Source: Trebouxia sp. TZW2008
Taxonomy: Eukaryota > Chlorophyta > Trebouxiophyceae > Trebouxiales > Trebouxiaceae
Length of the DNA stretch: 64,000 bases
Direction: 5' to 3'
Assembly (NCBI GenBank): GCA_002118135.1
Contig: BDIU01000324.1
Coordinates: 62,001 to 126,000 of the forward strand
Shown piece after piece: positions 27,008 through 49,124 of this stretch (positions are counted from its first letter, which is position 1; every line of letters begins with the position of its first letter). The position numbers and the translations under genes are program-made. Below the pieces are notes generated by a model, which saw only the letters and a list, made by a program, of their open reading frames with translations, did no database searches and was not told the origin of the DNA.

Positions 27008-27830
27008 GCTGTTCGCAACAAGCTACGTCAGGGCAATATTGTGCTCAAGCTCATGGTCACGGAGTCAAAGGCTAGGCGGGTTGTGCTGTTGCTGCAAAGT
27101 ATAGTTTGCACGACGCATGGCCTCTCAGGCAGTATGCGGTATCGGATCAGACGCGATCGATCGCAAGTGGCGTTTTCTGCTGTGTTGACCCGGTGTCAAG
27201 AGATCCAGTCACCATCTGTAAACCTTGGACAAACACATTTGCAGGGTTTTTGCAGTGCTGACTCATGTCACAACTGTCATGATTTCAGTCTGCATGGGCA
27301 TGGCGCGTGCCATGGAGCCTAAGTTGATGTGGCTGTCGCAAGCAATGTCTTCGAACACAAATGCATTTGGCAGAGCTGGCAGAACACTGTGAGTCTAGAT
27401 CTGCAATGTTTCGCAGTCAGGCATGCACACACACCTGGCTAGCTTGTAATAATGATAGGTAGCAGAAGAACAGGATGTTGCAGGATGACAGTAAATGTCT
27501 CAAGAGAACATACGTGTGATGTCAGTTGTTGTGATGACTTCTGATGCATAGGGCTGTCATTCACTCAGCAAGATTGTGAGTCATCTGACCGGCTGTTGAC
27601 CCCGAAGCTGAATCATGATCAAGCTGAATGATCATGCAGCTTTCCCTGAACCCGTTGCAAAAGACACAAGAGGGCAGAATTCGAAGTACTGTGCAAGCTT
27701 CCTAGCGTGGCGCTCTGGAAATGTGCTGCAAAATTCTGCAGCTGCCTTGCAGTGACAGGACAGCTGTGCAAGCAACCATTTCGTTGAATAGGCATCCATT
27801 GCATGTGGAATTGCAGGCTCCAATAACAGA
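27008..27830. other. Intergenic region upstream of Yippee, downstream of ProRS
   Basis: This holds the Yippee promoter side (27008 on) and the 3' flank of the prolyl-tRNA synthetase gene. An antisense frame overlaps 27619-27847 without family features. Nothing else is recognised. Confidence 0.45.
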
Positions 27831-33884
<6,054 letters not shown>

Positions 33885-34188
33885 AGGAGCCGCGTACGAG
33901 CAGGCAATGCGCAATAATTGTCCAGACGCCGGCAACGCTGCGTGACCACCAAATTGACAGTGCGCGGACGCTAAAAGTCTGAGCCAGGCCTTCGAAGCGC
34001 CCCTTGCTCTTTAGCCTGTTTGGCCCCAGCTAGGGTTAAACTCTGCAGCAGCATGCATAGAAGCAAGAACGCAAGACTTGCAAGGCTTGTGATCACAATG
34101 CATATTTGACAAGCTGGTTGCAGATCCGTATCGTATCCACCACCCACTTTGCAAAAGCACACACTTGCCATAGCAGCCTGTTGGTCGC
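33885..34188. promoter_or_regulatory. Divergent promoter, ProRS / prefoldin 2
   Basis: About 304 bases separate the two start codons. The ProRS side is CpG-rich (GCGCGCGGAAAGC near 33815, GCCGCGTACGAGC near 33890). No specific box is recognised. Confidence 0.5.
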
Positions 34189-34772
34189 ATGGGCGAGCCT
34201 GAGTTCAGCTCGGAGCGTGATATTGTTGACCACTTTCAAGAGCTCAAGCAGCAGCTGAACGTGTTGGCAAGCAAATACAACGACGTTGATAATCAAGCAC
34301 AGGAGCACGAAAGTGTAATCAAAACTCTGACACCCCTAGACAGTGATAGGAAGTGCTTTCGTTTGATCGGAGGCGTCTTGGTTGAACGCACGGTGGCTGA
34401 AGTTCTTCCTGCTGTCAAAAGCAACGGCGAACAGATACGCCTGGTAAGCGCACCTATCTTTGAGGCTTCGAAGCTCGTTCCTCGAGTTGAGATCCCGCTG
34501 ATCACAGTCTCTTGGCACAGATAGCAACCAGTCTTGAAAAGCAGACCAAAGAAAAGGAGAAGGAATTGGTGGCATTTCAAGAAAAGTACAAGATCCGAAT
34601 GAAGGTACCTGATATCCGAGAGTGCAGCCTGATACCATACTTGAGCTGCGCTTCTTGTTTCTTACTACGCTCTTGCTGGCAGGGAGAGGCAGAGCCAGAG
34701 GCAGCACCTGCAAGCAGGGCAGACAGCAAAGGCAAAGCTGGAGGAGCAGGAGTGTTGGTCTCCAAGCAGTAG
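34189..34772 (+). CDS. PFDN2: Prefoldin subunit 2
   Basis: A beta-type subunit of the hexameric prefoldin chaperone that hands unfolded actin and tubulin to CCT. Three exons (34189-34443, 34521-34604, 34683-34772) join to 142 residues, the normal size. Visible: N-terminal coiled coil (VDHFQELKQQLNVLASKYND), the beta-hairpin core DRKCFRLIGGVLVERTVAEVLP, and the second helix SLEKQTKEKEKELVAFQEKYKIRMK. The tail is A/G/K-rich. TGTAA occurs at 34828-34832, 56 bases after the stop. It is head-to-head with ProRS. Confidence 0.95.
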
Positions 34773-35225
34773 CAGCGTCTGCGTTCTGGCAGACACAGGC
34801 GCTCTACATCACTCTGGGCAGATGATGTGTAAACTCATCGGCGTCAGACATGCGCCTGCAGGCGTTGATGTATTTGACCAGGTCTTGGGCACACTGCAAA
34901 GTGTGTTGAGCAGCTAGTCAGATATGTCAGCACAGATGTTTTCAGCTGACATCCAGCCAGTTGTGTAAAGCACTGATGGAGTTCATTGTATGCTGAGGCC
35001 AAAGCCAGATATGAACAGCTTGTCTCATCACACAGGAGTATTTGCGCAGCAAGATAGCAGCTGTTGTGTGCGTGTCTTATTTCTAACCTTCCGTGGATCA
35101 AATGAAGTGTGACACCAGTGCTTCACTGTTGCCAAGTTTCCAGCATTGCGATAAATGTCAGCTACAGCTAGGCAGCCTCGTTGAAGGCAGGCATAAACAC
35201 CTGAGGCTGCTGATATAGTGTCAAC
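34773..35225. other. Convergent intergenic region
   Basis: The 3' flanks of prefoldin 2 (+) and the kinase/phosphatase gene (-), including the prefoldin TGTAA at 34828. No gene recognised. Confidence 0.5.
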
Positions 35226-37839
35226 CTATGCTGTCAAGGCCAGCTCTTTTGCATGCTCAGCAGCGTGGCTGGGATGACGATGTGCAAGTTGCAGCAGATC
35301 ATCCCCATCATGTGCTCCTTCAAGCTGAATCTCTGCATCTTGTGCATCCATATCTTCAGCAGCTGCCTGTTCAGATTGCCCACCAGATGCATGTTGAGCC
35401 ACATTGGCTGCTACTGTTGCCCTGAGAGCTGCTGACACCTCCTGAGATCTGAGTCTGACATCTGCATCTTTTGGCTGGTCCTTGTATGTGGCAAGCAATA
35501 TGTCCACAACATACTTGAGGTGCATGTCCTCTGGCTCTTCTTCCAACCAGCAGTGAACCAGGATCATATTGCTCTCCTCTCCGGGAACAGCCTGCCACCA
35601 CACAGCAAGACCACTCAATTCAATCAATCAATCAATCAATCAATTTATTTTACTGCCTTTGGGACCCAGCAGGGGGTCAACAGACAATGTCAACAATGAA
35701 CAATACAAAACAGACGACTAAAACAACAAAGCCATGCACTCACTTGTCTTGGCGTTCGTCAACACAGCACCTAGATAGCTAGGGAGATGATGGACAGGTG
35801 CTAGTGCTTCCATCGGCTCCGTTCTTCACATTCTTGCATAGCATATATACTGTACTAAGCGCATGTATATGTACAGTTTGCAGCTCACACTGCATCTCAG
35901 TCATCTATAGTCTCGACCACCTTATGCTATGATCGAAAATTTTGTTTGCTCAATGTGAGATGCAATGAACCATAAGGTGGGATGGATGGACAAATGCAGA
36001 TGTGTACCATGACAGACCCAATGCCACCATGTTTCTTGCAGTCGACATGTTACAGCACATTTGCAGTTGGTCATTCCACAATGAACATGTCATGTTATGC
36101 CACAGCGCTGTATTGCTAGATGCGACGATAGCTCCAAAATGCCATTTCTGCAACACTTGCTGCTGCTGACTGGAGTTCACAAAGCAGTGATGGAAGACCT
36201 TGCAGGCATCATCATGCATAAGCAAGACTCTACCAAGGTGCTGAAACAATTGACACAATGGCCTGTTTGCAATACTTAATGCTGATTGGGATTGCACAAG
36301 CAGTGATGGCATACCTTGTAGGCATCATCATCCATGAGCAAGACCCTATCAAGGTGCTGAAACCATTTGTACAGTGGCTTGACAGTGTCCCAATCTTTCC
36401 CTCCACTCCTCACATGACTGTCCTGAGCCTCGACTGTGTGACCCCTGCAGATGCACAAATCGAAATCAATTTATGTAAGGGATTGGTAAAAGACAATCAT
36501 TATGTAGCACGTGACAGACATCGGGAAGGCAGGCGTCTTGACACAAGAACAAGATGTGGATGTGTTCACTTGTTTTGGGAACAATTGCTTCAGAGCAAAG
36601 CATGAGTGTGCACGTTGTGGTGAGTGAACAATAATGCGCAAGCGGCGCATCAGCGTTCCCAACATCAGTGTAAGGCGCAGAACACAGCTTCTGCTGAGCT
36701 AGCTACCTGTGCAGATGTAGAGCTGCATCAGCAAACAACGGCTGTCCAGCACCTGCTGCTTCTTCCAAGCTGGGCAGCACATTTGTCAGTGTCCTGTGGG
36801 TTGCTGATGTGAAAATGCCTAGCCTGAAATGCTCCTGCAGATAGCAACAGCAAAAAACTTGAGACCATAGCTATATGATGAGATTCTTGCAGGTGCTGTC
36901 AAGATGACAGTGTGCTCGACATGGGCGGCTTACTGCCGAGAGCTTCATTGTCCTGCCAGAGACACCAGCTGATGTATTGGAAGTCAAGATGCTATACGAC
37001 AGCTTCAACAGATGAACTTTCGCCAGCTTGTGTTTGTACAGAGGGAGATGAATTTTGTCTCAGCATGAATGTGCTTTCAGTCAACTAAAATGGTTGATTG
37101 GTTGATGATTGATTGATGATAGACTGATTGAACTTGGCCAGGAGGGCTGCTCAGCGAGCAAAGCGTTCAAATGCTATTCCACCATGCCTCAAGCATTGTG
37201 CCATGCTTGTTGTTGCTTCTCTGTTTTGACAATGCCACAGCAACTTTGATGCATCTCAAGCAAATGCTGCATGTGAGCAGGCATCATGCAACGGCTAGCC
37301 AACCATCACCTGCATTCAGCATAAGCCAGCTAGGCAAGACAGGTTTTGAACCACACCCACACACACCTGGCACCTGTGCTAGAGTGTGCAATAAATGCAT
37401 CACTACTTTCTGCAACCTGCGCAGACAATGATGGCCCGGCCGCATTGATCACTTGTCAAGCGTGACTCAAACATTGCATCATCATGCTCTTGTTTGGCAC
37501 CGACCAGGGCAACTGTGATGCTTGCAGATTGAACATGTCATTTGAGGATAATCATGCAGTCCGTTCTTGGATTGTCACCTGCAATCTTCGCAAATGATGG
37601 ATGCCCGGCCGCATCAGTGATCTGCCTGAGCCCCTCTTAGCAGCTCTGTGCGATGTCAAAGTCCCATTCAAGTCAAACAGCAACACTGGCCTAGGGTCAC
37701 TGCTATCACTGTCCACAAAGCATGCTGGTACACTGCCAGGGGTGCCAGAAACCAACGTCTGTTTCTGCCTGAACTTCGCTGGAAAAGGCACCACATTGGA
37801 CTGAGGTGGTGAGACTGGTGCTAAGCTAAACGCCTGGGC

Positions 37840-37884
<45 letters not shown>

Positions 37885-39359
37885 ATGCTGCTGCTGCTGT
37901 CCATTGACATGCTGCTGCTGCTGTGCTTGAGCTTGGTCCCATGCTGCAAATTGAGCAAAGTCAGGCTGTGGGTTGGCCTGCTGCTGACGCCAATGTTGCG
38001 CTTGCTCAGCATTGGGACCATGAAGCTGTTGCCTTGCTGGCCGTTCAGCATTCCCGTTTTGTTGATGCAATCCAGCAGGGTTCATAGGCTGCGCCTCTTG
38101 CCTCTGTTGCAAGCCGTCATGCATTTGTGGCCTTGCATTGAATGCTGGGGGATAGCTCATGGCAGGCCCAACGTAACGGATGAAGTTGTCTATGTCTTGC
38201 TGACTTGAAGCTCTGTAGAATTCGTGCAGACCTTCATTCTGACGCACAGGTCGGAAGTCAGCAGAGAACCTGAAGCAGCATGAGGAAATGTTGCTTCAAT
38301 GACACATGCAACAAACTGGTGGACGACACAAAGCCTTGCAGCTGGCATCACGTCAGTCAGTATAATGACTGACATGCCTAAGCAGGATGCATTTGCATAC
38401 CGCTGCGGGGCAAGACAAGACTTATGCCACACAGACCCAGCACATGTGGATAAGTGTGACGATGATTAACACGAAGGCGGCAACAGCTGTGCAACGTTGA
38501 CAGATGTTCATACACAGCAGCAAGGAGGCAGTGGGATACCTTTGAATGACATCGACAATGCTTGTGCCATTCAAGGTGGGATGATCATCACGAGCCTGAG
38601 CTCTATGAATGCATTCTTGGACAGGCACATCCAAATGCAGCCCCACAACGACCACGCGCCCTCTGTGGGAGCCCTGATGCGCTATGCGCACCCATGAGGA
38701 TCGCTGCCTTTCATCAAAGTTGCACCTGTGAGAAGGCAAATTTCTTTAGCTGCAACGGACAGCTGCATGGCAGGGGCGAGGTCAGTCATTCAACCTTGCA
38801 TCAAAATAATGGAGTCACCTATCAATGATGACCTCCCTGCCAGCGAGTAGAGCTTGAGTGCATTGAAACTCGCACTTTTGTCTGTCACCCAGATCATCCT
38901 GCAAGTGGTAACATGCTGCAGCGCAAGCCTACAGTGCGCTGGGTTGTTGACAGCAGAAAGACCATCACACAGCAGCCACAAATACCTGATTGATCCAGAC
39001 CCAATTCATACTGCGCAATTGATGGGCCAGCGTTGTCTTGCCTGCGCTTGCTCTAGAAGTCAAAAGATTGCACAGGATGTTCACATCCAAGCCCAGCAGG
39101 CGAAACAGCGCCTACCAGCTCCTGGCAGACCCATCAGCACAATCATCCGTTGCGGTATGAGGGGACGTCCCGAATGCATTGGCCCGGCCGACGTTGGACC
39201 CCCGTTACGATCGTGCGTCTGCTGTTGTGACCTGCCAGAATTGTAAGGACCCGAGCCTCGGCCACGACGTTGACCACCACGACCTCGCTGTCCTCGGCCT
39301 TCATGCTGTTGCTGCGCTGAGCCGTTATGGGCACTGGCTGGCAACCAGCCGTCCTGCAT
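35226..39359 (-). CDS. P-loop kinase / NIF-type HAD phosphatase fusion protein
   Basis: Eight exons join in phase to 626 residues: 39116-39359, 38986-39041, 38819-38898, 38540-38725, 37579-38269, 36707-36834, 36315-36444, 35226-35591. Order: RGG-rich start; Walker A VLMGLPGAGKTTLAHQL split by intron 1; WVWINQDDLGDR; VIIDRCNFDERQRSSWV; LDVPVQECIHRAQARDDHPTL, as in polynucleotide-kinase-like P-loop proteins; a Q-rich linker with 15 consecutive Q; then a FCP1/NIF-like HAD domain with motif I LLFDLNGTLT, motif II LGIFTSATHRT, WDTVKPLYKWF and VLLMDDDAYK. Motif I has DLNGT, with Asn where phosphatases usually have the second Asp. PNKP has the two activities in the opposite order. Substrate unknown; an RNA or DNA end-processing role is my inference. 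Confidence 0.8.
35615..35645. repeat. TCAA tetranucleotide microsatellite
   Basis: About seven tandem TCAA units in the intron just upstream (in transcript) of the last exon of the kinase/phosphatase gene. Confidence 0.95.
36125..36262 (-). repeat. Ghost copy of HAD exon end (motif DDD) and donor
   Basis: A copy of the 3' part of exon 36315-36444 and the start of the following intron lies about 116 bases downstream. Translated it reads FQHLGRVLLMHDDACK against FQHLDRVLLMDDDAYK in the true exon, so the DDD motif is damaged. The donor GTATGC has become GTCTTC. Confidence 0.92.
37417..37457 (-). repeat. Ghost copy of kinase/phosphatase exon 5 end
   Basis: Plus-strand AATGATGGCCCGGCCGCATT matches the exon end at 37592-37615 (AATGATGGATGCCCGGCCGC) with a three-base gap, about 165 bases into the intron. 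Confidence 0.78.
37841..37917 (-). repeat. CAG/CTG trinucleotide tract encoding polyglutamine
   Basis: Fourteen uninterrupted CTG units (plus strand) from 37841, interrupted by GTTGATG, then further CTG runs. On the coding strand it makes a pure Q run with a few H in the linker between kinase and phosphatase domains. Confidence 0.97.
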
Positions 39360-40513
39360 GCTGGCTCAACCAGCAGCCACCTGTTCAAAGCTTGCTATGC
39401 TGCATCAGACAACAATTGTATCGGTGATCAAGGGGATCATTCGTGCAGAACTTCCCAGGATGCAAGCGCATGCAAAAACTCACAGCCAGCCAGCGTTCTG
39501 GCGCTGTATGCATTGCTCTTCTTCTTCTTGGATGGCCCAAGACCTGGCCCAGGCACTTGTTGGCTGGACAAAGGAATGAAAAATCTCTCTCTCTCTCTCT
39601 CTTTCATGTGCTTGCAGCAGCGTTCCTAGTCAAGTGGGAGTAATACAAGGAAAGTCTAAGCCGTCAGGCGTCATGACCGGTCAATTGCAAGTGGAAGGTA
39701 CAGTAGCCTACAGTTTTCTGAATGAACGCAAAAGTGTCAAGGGCTTGTTGTGTGCCATTGCGATTGGCAAGCTCTCAAGATGTGGTCTGCAGACTTGAAG
39801 AGCAAAATCACACATGCACAACCATGCGAATCTGGCACTGCTGATTGAAAGTACTCAAGTGTCTTGAGCTGACAATAGCAACCGACAGCCATTGTCCACT
39901 GATGAAGCTGACCTGAGCATCAGACTGACAGTGTACAAAAGAAAGCCACATTCTTGCAGACGAGTGAGCCGTTCGCAAAGATTTGAAACAATACGAGTAC
40001 TGATCATATTACATAAGTGCACAGGCTCATGAGCCAGCAACTGGCGACAGCTTGCTGAATACATCACCAAGCACCACATGACAGCATTGGATGTCATATG
40101 ATTGGGCAGACGGCCACAATGGCTAATTTTAATATGTCTGAGCAAATTCAGCAAGAATCACGCGTCTCAGAGGCTGTGCTGTAAGGCATTAGAAAGTAAG
40201 CCTGTATGAGTCAAAGCAGCCTGAGGCTTTGCATGTAAAACACAAAAGGTATCATCCATTTGGCTACGCTAGCAACAAAATTGCATGTCTGGCTACGTTG
40301 ACCAACCTGCTGCTCAGGTTTTGCTGCAGCTGCATGTTTTGATAGTCAATTGAAAGAGAAGAAAAGGGAAAAAAAAAAACAGCAAAGAAAAGAAAAGCAA
40401 AGCAGCTCAAGTACAGCACACAACGTACAATGTTGTCCAATCCCCCTTGACAGCTTGCTGTCCTGCAGCACCAAGCAGCACACAATGTGAAGTATGACTG
40501 ATGAGATCTGCAA
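39360..40513. other. Intergenic region between kinase/phosphatase and VPS4-like genes
   Basis: It contains the kinase/phosphatase promoter side, a (TC)n tract at 39584-39603 and an A-rich GAAAAG-type purine stretch at 40350-40400. I see no gene. A TTACA (TGTAA on the minus strand) occurs near 40010, about 500 bases past the VPS4-like stop. Confidence 0.45.
39584..39603. repeat. TC dinucleotide microsatellite
   Basis: About ten CT/TC units in the upstream flank of the kinase/phosphatase gene. Confidence 0.95.
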
Positions 40514-44914
<4,401 letters not shown>

Positions 44915-45239
44915 CTGCATCAACACCCAAGCCAATCAGGTTTTGCCTGAGTGCATACAGTTTAGCAGACCTTTCCACATTGCGGGGCAAAACTGCCAAA
45001 GGTGATCCTGGAAGGACCGACTTGGTGACAAACAGAGTCCCAACAGGCAATGCAGCGCCCAGCAGGTCCAAGGCATGCAATCAGCAGCCACTATGAAAGC
45101 AATGCAAAAGCTGTGAAGCACACACCCTTGCACCTGCCAGTGTTTCATTTGGGCTACGAGTGGAAAGCTGCTGCTGCATACATTGATTGCCATGGACATC
45201 AAAGTCGTCATGGTGACTACGCAAAGCAACACTACCTTG

Positions 45240-45410
45240 GCGAAGGGCACTTGTAGCCTTTGTGCATGCGATGCAGCAGTACATACATACATGGTGAAAA
45301 CCTTGTGCATGCTCACAGCAGAACATACATATGTAGTGAAGGGCACTTGCAGTCTTTGTGCATGCAACTCAACAGTACATCCGTATGTGGTGAAGGGGAT
45401 TGAACGCCTT
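45240..45410 (-). repeat. Imperfect ~48-base tandem repeats in an intron
   Basis: Units sharing AGGGCACTTG.AG.CTTTGTGCATGC, CAGCAGAACATACATA-type and GTGGTGAAG steps are repeated about three or four times. No coding use is evident. Confidence 0.7.
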
Positions 45411-45412
45411 GC

Positions 45413-48400
45413 CTGCACCTTGACAGCAGATGGCGTTGCACCACTGGAAGTTGAAGGAGCTGTGGCCCCCAGCTGTGGCCCCAGCTGTGGCCCCAGCTAC
45501 AGATGCTGCACCTGAGCTTGTGCCCTAGCCACAGACTGAGTGATACACAACATTGACTGTGATAGATTGACAAGACTGCTCGCAAGTGCTGTGGTACCAG
45601 CATAATCAGCAAGTGAGTAACAGCTGCAGCGCTGAAACATGTTGTGAAACCAGTTTACCTGACTGACAAACCTGCAGAACACCAGCACCACAAAACAAGA
45701 GAAAAGCAAGGATGAGACAAGCAGAGACAACAGATTTGTGTATGCGTTTGCACCTGAAGATTGGGATGGGAGCCTGTGTTTCCGGAAGCAGCCACATACA
45801 CATATGAAGGTTGACTAGCGGACCTGTGAGGGTGGTGAGGGGGCAGCAGTGGGGCCTTTAGTGGGGGAGGGGGGTTGTGCCGTCTCAATCTGTGCTTTTG
45901 GCCATCTCTTGTGCACTGCCATCTCAAATTCATCAGAAAACTGCAGCAATAAGCGCATCGCTGTCAATGCTTGCAAGAAGACAGATGCTGTGAACAAAAG
46001 CCAAATGCATGACATGCACAAGGCAACCCAAAATCAAAGTGTCAGCAATCTGCAGCCTGAATGGGCATGCACGCAATGCTGACGTGACAGCACATGCCCG
46101 CTCAAAACGTGTCGCATATGATTGTAAGCAGCAAATGCAGCACTGATCATTGAAATAAGCAAGCTGGCCCCGCCTTGTGAGTGTCGAAGTGGCAAGAACT
46201 GCTGTCACAGTGTGTGTAATGGCTGGTGACTCACCCTGTCAAAAGCATCATCTAGAAGAGGCCCATGGTTGCAATACTTGTATGCAGACTTATGGGCTCG
46301 CAGGGCCAATGCACTTCCTGCGTCCAAGATGCAGGGCAGAGTATGGGCAGGGTCAAAACCCTGCTCCTTGCAATACTGCTGGAAAGCACCTGCAAAAGTC
46401 AGACATCTGTGACAACCAAGCCATGGCAACACCAATGATGAAAAAAGCAACATTATGCAAGGCAGATGATGAACAGGCGACATTATGCAAGACAGATGGC
46501 TAAACAAGAACATAATGCAGTACAGATGAAAAGGCAACATTATGCATGACAGTAGATGTGACTGGATAGTGTCAACACGTCGGAGAGCACCTACTCTTGA
46601 CATGCATGCTGAGCACAGAGTAATTCATCATTCTCAGGGGCATTTGACACAGCTTGAGAGCGCAAAAGGACATCTCAGTGACATGGCTATGTGAGCAGCT
46701 GGCATTGTAGGGATGAGAGCTTGAGCACAACAATGTCTGCAGCCGCTGACAAATGCTGAAATCATGCACGTGAAATAATTTAAGCGGTGTTTGACCAGCA
46801 TTTGCGGGACATGAGCATACTAACACGCTAAAGCATTATGATGCATCCAGAGCACAATGATATATGCAGGACAAGTTGTTGCAGCAGAGGGTGGAAGGGC
46901 ACCTGATGAGATACCCAGGGCTGCATGGCTCAGGCCTTGCAGGTCAGTCAGTACCAGGGTCTCTGTGAACACCACCACAGTGATGTCTTGCCTGGGGAAG
47001 GACTGCACCATGGCCACCTGCAGACAGCACTGCCTTGATGTGCTGGCAAACAACAACAAAAGTATGCTCATGGTGTGGTCACAAGTCTGTCACTATGTAG
47101 GAGGCTGAATGCTTTGTGGGCGTGCATTATCCTTGGTAACCGTAATGTCAAGCAATCGACGCTGCATAAGACGAGATGAGAAATACACCACAGCCACCTG
47201 CAGACAGCACTGCCTTGATATGCTAGACAGCGGCTGTAACCATGTGGTCATGCTTTTGCCAGCTTTGGAGGCACAACTGTCAAAAGAACCAGATAACTGA
47301 AAACTCGCTGCAGTCAGGCGTCATAGCGGGAGCCTCTGTCAATGGAAAACAGCCAGGAGACAAGTGTACCACAACGCTTGGCAGGTATATTATGCCCTTG
47401 CTGACTGCAATGTCAAGATGTCAAGCAACCATCAAGACGACTGTGCCACTCATGCAGCAGCCAGGCATACATGGTGACGCTGATCTCACCATTTGAGCAT
47501 AGCTCATGTCAGCACCCAGGTAGATGCCAAGGGGCTTCATGCTGTTGGTACTGTTCACAGCACAGCTCTCAAACATGCTCTGACCAAGGATGAGGGCGTC
47601 CAGCTTGAAGGCACGTGTAGAGTAGAACAGAAGCATTGGCTCCCCAGTCACCAGCTCTTGACCTTTTGCAGCACACTGCACCTCCTGCATATCACTGCAA
47701 CTTTTATTGTCTCAAGACTCATGGAGAATATGCCTTGCCGTCCCAACTGCCTTTGGACAAGTCACACATTGAGCATCCACATACATCTATCAATCAAAAT
47801 CCTCGGACTCATGACCACTTGAGTAGCAATCACGGTTGAGCCAGAGCAAAAGTAGCAGTACGGTGGCATGCTGGGAGTGTGGGGCCTTGCCTGTGAAGAA
47901 GTAGGTGTTGATTGGCCACTCTGAGGGGGTTGATTCTTGCGCAACAGCTTGATCTCAGCAGCAAGCTAATTGTGGTCTGCCAGGAACAACTCATGCTTGC
48001 CGCGCAAGTGGTGCAGCGCATCAAGGGTTTGCCCGTGTGCGTCCATCAAGCTCTGGTGCTTCACATGTGTGCTGCCAATCTCAGCCTGAAGTTGCCCACA
48101 GATGACCGACAGCTGTTGATTGTTGGCTTGCACCTCCCCCAAGCGCTGTCGTTGCTCTAGCAGCTGCTTTCCCTGACGCAAGCCTTGCTCGTGTAGCATG
48201 CCTATCTGGACCTGAAAAAGTCAGTGCTCAATGTCACTGTCCTTGCCAAGGTTATGTGAACAGAATGTCATACTCATGATAACGACAATAAATGGTTACA
48301 CTTTCCAGCACATGTGCTAGATGTGTGTGGCCCAAGTCCTATCCCGCCAGGCCGGCTTGTTCTAGGCGTCACGATATGGACGGTTGATGTTCAACATGTG

Positions 48401-48892
48401 AAAGTGAGACAAAACAATGTCGTTGAGGCAGTTTGTTGTCTAGCGTCCTGCAAACGTGACCATACTACCTAAGCCTTTTGCTCCTCAATTGAGACTCCAT
48501 GGAGCACATCTGACACAATGACAAAATGTAAGCATTTGAGACGTGCTCCCTCAAAGATGTGCCACAAATGTGTCTCAAACAGCTCATCAAAAAGACAGAC
48601 AACTCTGCACAATGCACAATGCTTACGGTGTTATGGTCATACTAAGGTGTTGAGCCTCTCAGATGCCAGACACCAGAAAGCTGTAAAACGGCAATTACCT
48701 GCATTTCAGCCAGCTGAGACACTGCAACACTATAGGGTGCCTTGGCGTCATCAACACCTTCTTGTGTATGCAGCCTACTACGTCGCCGGCACGCGCAGCA
48801 AAGACAAGTGGTGTGGCTCTTGCAGCTCGCATTGTGTTTCTGGCAAGGACTGTAGCCTCGCAGGAACTCCTCGACACCACTGCTTCCATCAT
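45413..48892 (-). CDS. Degenerate malic-enzyme-like domain with coiled coil, possibly fused to VPS4-like ATPase
   Basis: Exons 47891-48211, 47490-47684, 46915-47017, 46235-46389, 45824-45940 and 45413-45496 join in phase. The middle ones follow the malic enzyme N-terminal domain: LGIYLGADMSYAQMVAMVQS, then FPRQDITVVVFTETLVLTDL, then AFQQYCKEQGFDPAHTLPCI, LDAGSALALR, and FSDEFEMAVHKRWPKAQIE. Catalytic parts are gone: the GKL lysine is GAF, the FEDF metal site is absent, and no NAD domain follows. A P/S/T-rich linker ends the chain, in the same phase as the VPS4-like exons downstream. The first of these exons is a Q-rich coiled coil and has an in-frame TAG at 47966-47968. A possible start exon is 48699-48892 (ATG 48892). 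Two introns have GC donors. It could be a separate pseudogene or the N-terminal half of a chimera. Confidence 0.5.
47008..47222 (-). repeat. Exon echo: duplicated acceptor of exon 46915-47017
   Basis: Plus strand GCCACCTGCAGACAGCACTG followed by CCTTGAT.TGCT occurs at 47013 (true acceptor) and at 47192 in the intron. Confidence 0.9.
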
Positions 48893-49124
48893 CAACTTGA
48901 TGGCTTAGACCAAAGCTGAACGCCTTAGGCGATAGGTTGGGGGGCGTGATGAGCCAAACGCGCAGGTGCTCATAAAATGCTGAGCAAGAGGATAGCGATG
49001 CTCTTTGTGTCTTACGCTCTTTCGGATTTTTAGCGTTGATTGACGTACTTTCACGGGGTTAGTCATAGCTGTCAGTGTGAGCTTTCAAATGCAGTCAAGT
49101 CTGAGGCTTTATTTCAGCACTGAC

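Noticed and set aside
35226..39359. Assignment as PNKP
   Set aside because: Domain order is reversed and the HAD part is of FCP1/NIF type (WDTVKPL, VLLMDDDAYK), not the PNKP phosphatase.
47966..47968. TAG reassigned to glutamine, as in some ulvophyte algae
   Set aside because: Several well-supported genes here end in TAG at the expected C terminus, and Q residues elsewhere use CAG and CAA.
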